Below, one piece after another: positions 1 to 6,480 of a stretch of DNA of 8,002 nucleotides. The position numbers were made by a program, and so were the translations under genes. The notes beneath the pieces are model-generated. The model searched no databases. It was not told the DNA's origin and saw nothing but the letters and a program-made list of their open reading frames with translations. The stretch is from Dehalococcoidia bacterium (GTDB lineage Bacteria > Chloroflexota > Dehalococcoidia > GIF9 > AB-539-J10): positions 1 through 8,002 of the forward strand of contig JAUWFX010000082.1 in assembly GCA_030606765.1 (NCBI GenBank), written 5' to 3'. Within the stretch, counting starts at the first letter, position 1; each line of letters starts with the position of its first letter.

Positions 1-2364
1 GTGGTCCATCCATAATCGGTCAATAACTCGCAGCATTACCAGTCGCTCTGCTATTCGCATGTTATCAGGGCCTAGTTCCTGCTCTCGCTGGTTGTAAAGC
101 TCGATGGCATAATCAGTCAACTTTTCTGCGATTTGCTTGTCGCTGAGTTCGGAAAGTCCATCGCTTCTGAACTGTGGCGGCAAGGGGAAGATGGTGGATA
201 CATCCTCAAGTAAGCCGGATAAATTAGATTGCTCTTCTTCCTGCTTGTAGCTAACATTGCTGAGACGCCTGGCTACCAAGCTTTGGATTTCATCCTGGAC
301 CATAGATATTATGTTTGCCTTAAGGTCGGCGCCACTGAGGATTTTTTTCCTCTCCGCGTAAATCACCTCGCGGTGCTTGTTGACGACATCGTCATATTCC
401 ACAAGGTGTTTACGAATATTGAAATGATAGCCTTCGGTCTGGACTTGGGAATTGGTCATAGCCTTAGTGGCGAAAGGATGCTCGATGGGGCTATTTTCAT
501 CCATACCCGCCCACTGCATAATTCCCTTAACACGGTCACCGCCAAAGCGGCGAAGAATTTCATCTTCTAATGAAGCATAAAAACGAGAACTGCCCGGATC
601 TCCCTGTCTTCCCGCCCTTCCCAGAAGCTGATTATCAATGCGCCTGGCTTCGTGGTGCTCGGTACCTACAATATGAAGTCCGTCAAGCTCAACCACCTTG
701 TTATGTTCCTCCTGCCATTCTGCTTCATCACGCCCCTCAGGATTGCCACCAAGTATAATATCCACGCCTCGTCCGGCCATATTCGTGGCCACAGTTACCG
801 CCTCGAGACGCCCGGCTTGAGCGATTATAGCTGCCTCCTTTTCGTGATTCTTGGCATTTAACACTTGATGGGGTATGCCATTTCTCTTCAGGAGGTCAGA
901 TAAATACTCTGATTTCTCGATAGAGGTCGTGCCGATAAGGACAGGTCTTTTCTGGTCATGTGATTGCTTGATTTCACTGGCTACGGCGGCAAACTTGGTT
1001 TTCTCATCTTTGTAAATCTGGTCAGAGTATTTGCTACGATTCAAGGGCTTGTTTGTGGGTACGATTACCACTTCCAGCTTATAAATCTTGTGGAACTCCT
1101 CGGCTTCCGTAGCAGCGGTACCGGTCATGCCCGCCAGCTTCTGATACATACGGAAGTAGTTCTGGAAGGTGATGGTAGCTAATGTAACTGATTCTCGCTG
1201 AATCTTTACCCTCTCTTTGGCCTCGATGGCTTGATGCAATCCCTCAGAATACCTCCTGCCAAACATCAATCTGCCAGTGAATTCATCCACGATGATGACC
1301 TGTCCATCCTTAACCACATAGTCCTTGTCCTTCTTGAACAAGACACGAGCCTTAAGGGCACTCTCCAGATGTTGAGTGAGAAAGTAATTAGAGGGGTCAT
1401 AGAGGTCAGGCGCTTTGAGCAAGCCTTCCCGCTTCAGCATCTTCTCCATCTTGGTCATGCCAATCTCGGTAAGGTTGGTAGTACGCGTACGCTCGTCAAT
1501 GGTATAGTCTTCATCTTTGTTAAGGCGGGAAACTAGCTGGGCGAAGGTGTAATATCTCTTAGTTGCTTCCTCGGCAGCACCGCTAATAATGAGCGGTGTA
1601 CGGGCTTCGTCGATAAGGATGTTATCAACCTCGTCGACTATGGCATAGTTCATGGCATGCTGCACGCATTGAGACAAATCCAAGACCATATTATCTCTGA
1701 GGTAATCAAACCCAAATTCGTTATTGGTGCCATAAGTTATATCCGCCTCGTAAGCCTGACGACGGGTGACAGGGCGGAGAAAATTCCACTTCTGGTCTTC
1801 CGACTCATAGCTGGGGTCATAAATATAGGAAGGAGCAGGTTGGCCGATTGTTTGCTGGGCATTAATGCTGGCCACGCTTATACCCAAGGCGTGGTAAATA
1901 GGACCCATCCAGTGGCAGTCCCGCTTAGCAAGATAATCATTAACGGTAACCAGATGGCTGCCCTGTCCGGTGAGGGCATTGAGGTAGAGAGACAAGGTAG
2001 CTACCAGGGTTTTCCCCTCACCAGTTTTCATCTCAGCTATCTTCCCCTGGTGAAGGACGATTCCCCCCATTAACTGGACATCAAAATGCCGCTGTCTTAT
2101 GGTTCGCTTGGCCGCTTCCCTAACAGCAGCGTAAGCCTCCGGTAAAATATCATCCAGGCTCTCGCCATCCTTCAGCCGAGCCTTAAATTCATCGGTTTTC
2201 GCTCGAAGTTCAGCGTCGGCGAGCTTTTCAAAGTCAGGCTCCAACGAGTTTATGTGGTCAACTAAGGGCTGAAGGCGCCTCAGTTCCCTTGCATCAGACT
2301 CGATAAAGAGGCCACCCAACCACTTTAAGAATCGTTTGAGCAGACCGCTAAGCCACTTAAACAT
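1..2364 (-). CDS. secA: Preprotein translocase ATPase SecA, C-terminus cut by window edge
   Basis: SecA is the cytosolic motor ATPase that drives unfolded preproteins through the SecYEG channel. Reading the minus strand from ATG at 2364 gives 788 uninterrupted codons, the last being His at base 1, so the frame is open at the left edge. Visible motifs: Walker A MKTGEGKT at residues 112-119, [18 protein letters not shown] from 209, Walker [15 protein letters not shown] at 244-257, GMTGTA at 412-417, [10 protein letters not shown] at 479-488, [10 protein letters not shown] at 526-535 and helicase motif [11 protein letters not shown] at 579-587. The frame ends in RLWMDH, inside the helical scaffold/wing region, so roughly the last 100-150 residues, including any zinc-binding tail, lie outside. 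The N-terminus is an amphipathic stretch (KWLSGLL, then KWLGGLF). An insertion around residues 172-197 is absent from E. coli SecA. The nearest Shine-Dalgarno-like GAGGA sits 13 bases before the ATG, longer than usual. It may be cotranscribed with prs, 49 bp upstream. Confidence 0.97.
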   Translation of the reverse strand, partial: MFKWLSGLLKRFLKWLGGLFIESDARELRRLQPLVDHINSLEPDFEKLADAELRAKTDEFKARLKDGESLDDILPEAYAAVREAAKRTIRQRHFDVQLMGGIVLHQGKIAEMKTGEGKTLVATLSLYLNALTGQGSHLVTVNDYLAKRDCHWMGPIYHALGISVASINAQQTIGQPAPSYIYDPSYESEDQKWNFLRPVTRRQAYEADITYGTNNEFGFDYLRDNMVLDLSQCVQHAMNYAIVDEVDNILIDEARTPLIISGAAEEATKRYYTFAQLVSRLNKDEDYTIDERTRTTNLTEIGMTKMEKMLKREGLLKAPDLYDPSNYFLTQHLESALKARVLFKKDKDYVVKDGQVIIVDEFTGRLMFGRRYSEGLHQAIEAKERVKIQRESVTLATITFQNYFRMYQKLAGMTGTAATEAEEFHKIYKLEVVIVPTNKPLNRSKYSDQIYKDEKTKFAAVASEIKQSHDQKRPVLIGTTSIEKSEYLSDLLKRNGIPHQVLNAKNHEKEAAIIAQAGRLEAVTVATNMAGRGVDIILGGNPEGRDEAEWQEEHNKVVELDGLHIVGTEHHEARRIDNQLLGRAGRQGDPGSSRFYASLEDEILRRFGGDRVKGIMQWAGMDENSPIEHPFATKAMTNSQVQTEGYHFNIRKHLVEYDDVVNKHREVIYAERKKILSGADLKANIISMVQDEIQSLVARRLSNVSYKQEEEQSNLSGLLEDVSTIFPLPPQFRSDGLSELSDKQIAEKLTDYAIELYNQREQELGPDNMRIAERLVMLRVIDRLWMDH

Positions 2365-2375
2365 TTTCGGCTATC

Positions 2376-2404
2376 AGTCCTCAGTTTTCAGCTAACTGCT
2401 GACT
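2376..2404. repeat. Imperfect inverted repeat in the prs-secA spacer
   Basis: The 49-bp gap between prs and secA contains an interrupted palindrome. AGTC then CAGTT form the left arm, a 7-base loop follows, and AACTG then GACT form the right arm. A CT/CT mismatch interrupts each arm at the same level. The spacer is built from repeated CTCAG, TTCAG and GCTGACT-type words, which resemble short dispersed intergenic repeats seen in many bacteria. In the transcript it would form a weak hairpin without a U-tract, so it does not look like a terminator. It could be a small intergenic repeat or a processing signal between prs and secA. Only this one copy is visible here, so the repeat assignment is tentative. 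Confidence 0.35.
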
Positions 2405-2413
2405 ACTCAATTA

Positions 2414-3355
2414 TCACTCAAACATCGCTCCCACTGATAAGCCGGTGTGAATGCGATGAATGGCTTCGCCAATAAGCGAATCTATAGGCAAGACGGTGAT
2501 CTTGTCCAGTTTCTTATCGTCATTAACAGGTATGGTATCGGTAACGACTACCTCTTTCACCCGGCTCGTGGCTATCCTCTGGATAGCGGGACCGGAGAAA
2601 ACAGGGTGAGTACAGCAAGCGTAAACCTCAGTAACGCCATGTTCTAAAAGAGCATTCACCACCCCGACCAGAGACCCAGCGGTATCAATCTCATCATCAA
2701 CCGTCAGGGCACACATTCCCTCAACCTCGCCAATTACGTTGAGGGTTTCAGTGTCATCGATATTTCCCAGGCGTCTCTTTTCAATGATAGCCAGGGGGGC
2801 TCCAAGTTTAGCAGCCATGTCACGGGCTACCTTGGAAATACCAATATCGGTAGCAACCACTACCAGGTTATCCAGAGCCTTTTCGTTGAAATACTGAGCC
2901 AAGATGGGCCGAGTGGTGAGCTCATCCACAGGTATGGTGAAGAATCCTTGAATTTGAGGGGCGTGGAGGTCTACGGTGAGCAATCTATTAGCTCCAGCGG
3001 TAGTAATCAGGTCGGCAATCAAGCGAGCAGTGATAGGAACCCTGGGTTGGTCTTTTTTATCCGTGCGGCTATAGCCATAATAGGGAGCGACAGCGGTAAT
3101 TCGCCCCGCTGAAGCTCGCCTGAAGGCATCGAGTATGATAAGTAACTCAACCAGGCTTTTGTTAACTGGAGAGCAAATAGGCTGAATGATAAAAACGTCC
3201 CGTTCCCGGACATTCTCGAGGATACGCACAAAAATGTTCTCATTGCTAAACTCAAAGACATCAACCTTCCCCAGGGGTATGCCCAAGTAATCACACACAG
3301 ACCCTGCTAAGGCAGGGTGAGCAGTGCCGCTGAACACTTTTAATTCGTCCATCAT
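2414..3355 (-). CDS. prs: Ribose-phosphate pyrophosphokinase (PRPP synthetase)
   Basis: This cytosolic enzyme transfers pyrophosphate from ATP to ribose 5-phosphate. The product, PRPP, feeds purine, pyrimidine, histidine, tryptophan and NAD synthesis. The 313-residue product has the usual length for class I enzymes. Visible signatures: FSNENIFVRI (36-45), the ATP-binding loop YSRTDKKDQPRVPITARL (94-111; E. coli-type enzymes read YARQDRK here), TVDLHAPQIQGFF with the conserved His 131, the flexible-loop region IIEKRR (190-195), the PRPP-binding loop VDDEIDTAGS (219-228) and HPVFSGPA (250-257). Two ATG codons begin the frame. AGAGG is followed by only TA before the first ATG (3355) but by five bases before the second (3352), so the second may be the true start, giving 312 residues. 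An extended -10 promoter lies just upstream. secA follows after 49 bp and is probably cotranscribed. Confidence 0.97.
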   Translation of the reverse strand: MMDELKVFSGTAHPALAGSVCDYLGIPLGKVDVFEFSNENIFVRILENVRERDVFIIQPICSPVNKSLVELLIILDAFRRASAGRITAVAPYYGYSRTDKKDQPRVPITARLIADLITTAGANRLLTVDLHAPQIQGFFTIPVDELTTRPILAQYFNEKALDNLVVVATDIGISKVARDMAAKLGAPLAIIEKRRLGNIDDTETLNVIGEVEGMCALTVDDEIDTAGSLVGVVNALLEHGVTEVYACCTHPVFSGPAIQRIATSRVKEVVVTDTIPVNDDKKLDKITVLPIDSLIGEAIHRIHTGLSVGAMFE

Positions 3356-3384
3356 TACCTCTTAGCTATCTGAATACTGAATTG

Positions 3385-3393
3385 ATTATAACA
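3385..3393 (-). promoter_or_regulatory. Extended -10 promoter for prs
   Basis: The minus strand reads TGTTATAAT, which is a consensus TATAAT preceded by the TGn extension. No good -35 hexamer sits at 16-18 bp upstream (AAGAAA or GAAACA at best), which is common for extended -10 promoters. The predicted transcription start near 3378 leaves a leader of about 23-26 bases carrying the AGAGG ribosome-binding site. This suggests prs, and perhaps secA behind it, is transcribed independently of glyA. Confidence 0.6.
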
Positions 3394-3503
3394 TGAAATC
3401 ATCGCTGTTTCTTGGGAAAGATTAGTAAAAGCAAGTAAAGAAATTAATCCATACCTCCTGAAAACGAAGCCTTTAGGGGTAACTAATTAAGGGAAGAGAT
3501 GTC
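3394..3503. other. glyA-prs intergenic spacer, no gene seen
   Basis: This is the A+T-rich remainder of the 148-bp gap between glyA and prs. I found no convincing terminator after glyA: there is no GC-rich stem followed by a T-run on the minus strand. An AGGAGG-like word on the minus strand is followed directly by ATG GAT TAA, a two-codon frame that I do not regard as a gene. Read-through from glyA into prs is therefore possible in addition to the prs promoter. Confidence 0.4.
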
Positions 3504-4760
3504 TCATGCCAGCCCAGGAATGGGGAACTGTTGGCACATCTCTCGTACCTCCTGGCGGACTTGTTCTTGGGCACGCTTATCCCCCGAAGGAGAAAGCACT
3601 TTGACAATGAGAGAGGCAATGTGCTTCATCTCCTCTATACCAAAACCTCTCGTGGTCACCGCTGGGGTGCCCAGCCTGATACCGCTTGTAATCAGTGGTG
3701 GCTTGGGGTCAAAAGGAATGACATTTCTATTTGCCGAGATGCCCGCTACACCTAAGGCTTCCTCAGCATCCTTGCCGCTTATCCCCTGAAGGGAAAGATC
3801 AACGAGGACAATGTGGTTATCTGTGCCCCCGGAAACAATACGCATTCCATATCTCTGGAGTTCGGAAGCCAAAACGCGGGCATTCTCCAGCACTGACTTC
3901 TGGTAATCGGCAAACTCGGGTTGCATAGCTTCAAAGAAGCACACGGCTTTGGCGGCGATGATATGCATGGAAGGACCACCCTGCATCCCGGGGAAAACTG
4001 CAGCATCAATAGCTGAAGCCATCTCTTTATCACATAAAATAAAGCCGCCTCTGGGTCCCCGCAAGGTCTTTTGCGTGGTGGCAGTAGTAACTTGAGCATA
4101 GGATACAGGGGAAGGATGAAGCCCAGCGGCTATTATCCCCGCTATATGAGCCATGTCAACCAATAACTTGGCACCTGCCTTATCAGCTATATAGCGAAGC
4201 CTTTCAAAATCAATAATACGAGAGTAACTACTCGCCCCAGCTATTATTAACTTGGGTTTATGTTCCAGAGCTAGCCTTTCGATTTCGTCGTAGTTGAGCA
4301 TCTCGGTTTTAGGATCAACTCCGTAAGGGACAAAGTTATACCATTTCCCGGAGAAATTGACCTCAGAGCCATGGGTGAGGTGCCCACCATGGCTGAGGCT
4401 CATCCCCATAACAGTATCTCCGTGTTCCAATAGAATTGAATAGGCTGTCATGTTGGCTTGACTACCACTATGAGCTTGGACATTGGCATGGTCGGCTTTA
4501 AAGAGCTTTTGAGCCCTTTCAATAGCTAAATTTTCAATTTCGTCTATGTAGACACAACCGCCATAATAGCGATAGCCGGGGTATCCTTCAGCATATTTGT
4601 CAGTTAGCACCGAGCTTTGGGCCTCAAGCACTGCCCGACTGGCATGGTTTTCAGAGGCAATAAGATTTATGGTACTTGCTTGCCTCGCTGTCTCCAGGCT
4701 TAGGATTTGAGATGCTTTGCTATCGCGTTGTGCCAAGGAAAATGCCTTCGCGGTTTTCAC
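3504..4760 (-). CDS. glyA: Serine hydroxymethyltransferase
   Basis: This PLP enzyme of the cytosol interconverts serine plus tetrahydrofolate with glycine plus 5,10-methylene-tetrahydrofolate, and is the main source of one-carbon units. The 418-residue product matches the usual bacterial length of 410-420. Visible motifs: [11 protein letters not shown] (31-41), [17 protein letters not shown] (52-68), SGSQANM (98-104), [18 protein letters not shown] (125-142), PLP-binding DMAHIAG (202-208, Asp202 and His205), the Schiff-base lysine region [16 protein letters not shown] (224-239, Lys231) and SGIRLGTPA (359-367). The residue before the PLP lysine is Gln230, where most SHMTs have His. The frame can open at GTG 4760, which has no ribosome-binding site and lies about 6 bases from the predicted transcription start. 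Alternatively it opens at TTG 4736, which has GAAGG eight bases upstream and would give 410 residues, close to Bacillus-type enzymes. It is transcribed divergently from hrcA. Confidence 0.97.
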   Translation of the reverse strand: MKTAKAFSLAQRDSKASQILSLETARQASTINLIASENHASRAVLEAQSSVLTDKYAEGYPGYRYYGGCVYIDEIENLAIERAQKLFKADHANVQAHSGSQANMTAYSILLEHGDTVMGMSLSHGGHLTHGSEVNFSGKWYNFVPYGVDPKTEMLNYDEIERLALEHKPKLIIAGASSYSRIIDFERLRYIADKAGAKLLVDMAHIAGIIAAGLHPSPVSYAQVTTATTQKTLRGPRGGFILCDKEMASAIDAAVFPGMQGGPSMHIIAAKAVCFFEAMQPEFADYQKSVLENARVLASELQRYGMRIVSGGTDNHIVLVDLSLQGISGKDAEEALGVAGISANRNVIPFDPKPPLITSGIRLGTPAVTTRGFGIEEMKHIASLIVKVLSPSGDKRAQEQVRQEVREMCQQFPIPGLA

Positions 4761-4772
4761 ATTTGTGTTACA

Positions 4773-4801
4773 ATAGTACTCGATATTTCATTCTCGGTCA
4801 A
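4773..4801 (-). promoter_or_regulatory. sigma70-type promoter for glyA
   Basis: On the minus strand TTGACC (4801-4796) and TACTAT (4778-4773) are separated by exactly 17 bases. This matches housekeeping-sigma spacing with 5/6 and 4/6 agreement to consensus. Transcription would start near 4766. That leaves about six bases before the GTG at 4760, an almost leaderless mRNA, or about 30 bases before the alternative TTG at 4736. Confidence 0.6.
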
Positions 4802-4803
4802 TA

Positions 4804-4827
4804 AGAAAAAACCCATCCAAGTGGGTT
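4804..4827 (-). terminator. Minus-oriented intrinsic terminator-like hairpin
   Basis: Read on the minus strand, AACCCA and TGGGTT form a perfect 6-bp stem around a 6-base loop. The stem runs into TTTTTTCTT, the form of a Rho-independent terminator. On the plus strand the 3' side is CCCGC, so it should not stop plus transcription. It lies just upstream of the glyA -35 box and has no gene before it in its own orientation. It may insulate glyA from antisense transcripts out of hrcA, or end a short RNA. Confidence 0.55.
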
Positions 4828-4839
4828 CCCGCAGCATCA

Positions 4840-4868
4840 TTGACAGAACGTGTTTACAGTGATAAATT
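4840..4868 (+). promoter_or_regulatory. sigma70-type promoter for hrcA-grpE-dnaK
   Basis: A perfect TTGACA (4840-4845) is followed after 17 bases by TAAATT (4863-4868). TGA stands directly before the latter, giving an extended -10. The predicted transcription start, near 4875, falls at the left end of the CIRCE operator. HrcA bound there would block initiation, consistent with a vegetative promoter controlled by repression rather than by a heat-shock sigma factor. Confidence 0.75.
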
Positions 4869-4875
4869 AATTTAT

Positions 4876-4902
4876 TTAGCAATTAAAAGGGAAGAGTGCT
4901 AA
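4876..4902 (+). promoter_or_regulatory. CIRCE operator, binding site of HrcA
   Basis: The family consensus is TTAGCACTC, nine bases, GAGTGCTAA. Here the left arm is TTAGCAATT (4876-4884), the spacer is exactly nine bases (4885-4893) and the right arm is a perfect GAGTGCTAA (4894-4902). The last base of the operator is followed immediately by the GTG start of hrcA. The operator therefore covers the whole predicted leader, including the purine-rich AGGGAAGAG that would serve as ribosome-binding site. Autoregulation of hrcA, grpE and dnaK follows from established HrcA-CIRCE biology. Confidence 0.93.
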
Positions 4903-5919
4903 GTGGCTTTAAAGGAAAGAAGAGAAACCGTTCTCAGGGTGATAATTGAAGATTATATCACTAGAGCAGTACCAGTAGCTTCAAATGCTATCGTGGAAAA
5001 GTATGGCTTGAAGGTAAGCCCAGCTACCATTCGCAACGATACAGCATACTTAGAAGGAGAAGGATATGTTATCCACCCTCACCGTTCAGCCGGAAGCGTA
5101 CCTACTGATAAGGCTTACCGCTACTATGTGGAATTGATAGGGGAAGAGATTGAACTTCCCCGTGTTGAGCAGTATCTAATTCATCAGATATCTCAGGAAG
5201 CAAAAGAGGAGCTAGAGCAATGGCTAAAAACGGTGGCAGCGCTTTTAGCGCGCCTTGTTCACAACCTGGTAATAATAACCACTCCCAAAGCGGTTCGCTG
5301 TCGCTTCAAGCATCTCGATTTGGTAGTCTTGCAGGATTTCATGGCTTTACTGATTGTGGTTTTGTATGAAACAGAAGTTAGACGGCAGGTCTTATCTTTC
5401 AGTAGAAAGGTAAGCCAGGATGAGCTAACAAAGCTAGCTAATAAGCTTACTTCTATCTATGCCGGGATGACCAGCAGCGAGATCTTGGCTAAAAAAGAGG
5501 GACTTTCTTCTGAAGAAAGACAGCTGTCTGAATCTTTAGCAGAAATTATGGCTGCTGAAGACAAGTTGGAATATGGTGAGCCTTACCTTGAAGGACTGCG
5601 TTTGCTGCTGAGTCAACCAGAGTTTACCAACAGCCCTAGAATACTGGGAATTTTAGAAGTGCTGGAAGGGGAGGATTGGCTCAGAAATATATTTTGCCAG
5701 GAATCTAGCAAGGGAGGGGTAAAGGTAGTAATTGGTGAAGAAAACCCAGAACCGGCATTACATGACTTGAGCTTAATAGCTAGCCAGTATGGATTACTTG
5801 ATAAGGCCAGTGGCATTGTGGGAGTGATTGGCCCCAAACGGATGGACTACGCCAAGGCTATTTCTTCGCTTAACTGCCTTTCAGCATTGCTAAGCAACTC
5901 AGTGGCTGAATACATCTAA
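4903..5919 (+). CDS. hrcA: Heat-inducible transcription repressor HrcA
   Basis: HrcA is a dimeric DNA-binding repressor that sits on CIRCE and loses activity on heat stress, when GroEL is busy with unfolded proteins. The 338-residue product has family-typical length. It shows an N-terminal winged helix (about 1-75, with ERRETVLRVIIEDYI, the recognition segment VSPATIRNDTAYLEGEGY at 38-55 and SAGSVPTDKAYRYYV at 62-76), a central GAF-like region, and the C-terminal signatures VVIGEENP (275-282) and GVIGPKRMDYAKAI (307-320). Ser65 stands where most relatives have Arg (AGRVPTDK). The start is GTG at 4903, directly behind the CIRCE. The family N-terminus aligns from here, which supports this choice. 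First gene of the operon; grpE begins 13 bases after its stop. Confidence 0.97.
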   Translation: MALKERRETVLRVIIEDYITRAVPVASNAIVEKYGLKVSPATIRNDTAYLEGEGYVIHPHRSAGSVPTDKAYRYYVELIGEEIELPRVEQYLIHQISQEAKEELEQWLKTVAALLARLVHNLVIITTPKAVRCRFKHLDLVVLQDFMALLIVVLYETEVRRQVLSFSRKVSQDELTKLANKLTSIYAGMTSSEILAKKEGLSSEERQLSESLAEIMAAEDKLEYGEPYLEGLRLLLSQPEFTNSPRILGILEVLEGEDWLRNIFCQESSKGGVKVVIGEENPEPALHDLSLIASQYGLLDKASGIVGVIGPKRMDYAKAISSLNCLSALLSNSVAEYI

Positions 5920-5926
5920 AGGAGGT
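5918..5926 (+). promoter_or_regulatory. Strong ribosome-binding site for grpE
   Basis: AAAGGAGGT overlaps the hrcA stop codon and lies six bases before TTG at 5933. It matches the 16S anti-Shine-Dalgarno almost fully. This site justifies the TTG start of grpE: no ATG or GTG lies in frame nearby, and the family N-terminus fits. Confidence 0.8.
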
Positions 5927-5932
5927 CTAACG

Positions 5933-6478
5933 TTGACTGAGGATGACGACGTAGTTGAAGCAGGAATTGAGCAAGCCCAGGCTATAGATACACTACAGCA
6001 AGCTCTAGCTGAGGAGAAAGAAAAGGCAGAAAAATATTTGGCCAATTGGCAAAGATGCCGGGCGGATTTTGTTAATTATAAACAACGTGCTGAACAAGAA
6101 AAAGGTGAGATTATTGAGTTTGCCAATAGCACGCTTATCTGTAACCTGTTGCCTATCATGGATGACTTGGAGAGAGCTTTCGCTTCAGTCCCTGCTGATC
6201 TTGAGGAATCAAACTGGACTGAAGGTATCAGGCTCATTTATAATAAATTTAAAACAACTCTGGAGGCACCGGGGCTAACAGAGATTGAAGCTCGAGGGGA
6301 ACCCTTTGATCCTCGCTTACACGAAGCTGTAATGCAGCAGGACGGGAAAGAAGGAATGGTTATTGAGGAACTACAAAAAGGCTATAAATTTAAAGAAAAG
6401 GTAATCCGTCCTAGCTTAGTAACAGTTGGTAGAGGAAGAAAAAGAAGAAGAGACCAAACAAATCAGAAGGAGAACTAG
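5933..6478 (+). CDS. grpE: Nucleotide exchange factor GrpE
   Basis: GrpE is the dimeric co-chaperone that opens the DnaK nucleotide pocket to release ADP. The 181-residue product has an acidic start, then a long coiled-coil stretch (about 15-75, heptad-like, rich in Glu, Lys, Ala and Gln, with [10 protein letters not shown] at 48-57), then [12 protein letters not shown] (72-83). The C-terminal beta domain carries [14 protein letters not shown] (122-135) and [17 protein letters not shown] (150-166). These are the family signatures in order. The start is TTG behind a near-perfect ribosome-binding site. The last 15 residues (from Arg167) are strongly basic, [14 protein letters not shown], whereas the +1 frame over the same bases encodes an acidic tail of the kind common in GrpE, so a frameshift or sequencing error in the purine tract is possible. 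dnaK starts two bases after the stop codon. Confidence 0.95.
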   Translation: MTEDDDVVEAGIEQAQAIDTLQQALAEEKEKAEKYLANWQRCRADFVNYKQRAEQEKGEIIEFANSTLICNLLPIMDDLERAFASVPADLEESNWTEGIRLIYNKFKTTLEAPGLTEIEARGEPFDPRLHEAVMQQDGKEGMVIEELQKGYKFKEKVIRPSLVTVGRGRKRRRDQTNQKEN

Positions 6479-6480
6479 AA

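Noticed and set aside
229..2073. Several plus-strand open frames of 60-140 codons across 229-2073
   Set aside because: They lie antisense to the continuous secA frame, which carries all SecA motifs. Their products show no family resemblance and no ribosome-binding sites were evident.
3446..3465. AGGAGG followed by ATG GAT TAA on the minus strand between glyA and prs
   Set aside because: The frame is two codons long and the ATG follows the ribosome-binding-like word with almost no spacing, so a leader peptide is not supported.
3499..4099. Overlapping frames on both strands within glyA
   Set aside because: They are shadows of the glyA reading frame with low-complexity or motif-free translations; glyA itself is intact with all catalytic motifs.
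4761..4902. Riboswitch or T-box leader for glyA
   Set aside because: The predicted glyA transcript starts about six bases before the GTG (about 30 before the TTG), leaving no room for an aptamer. The hairpin found lies upstream of the promoter, not in the leader.
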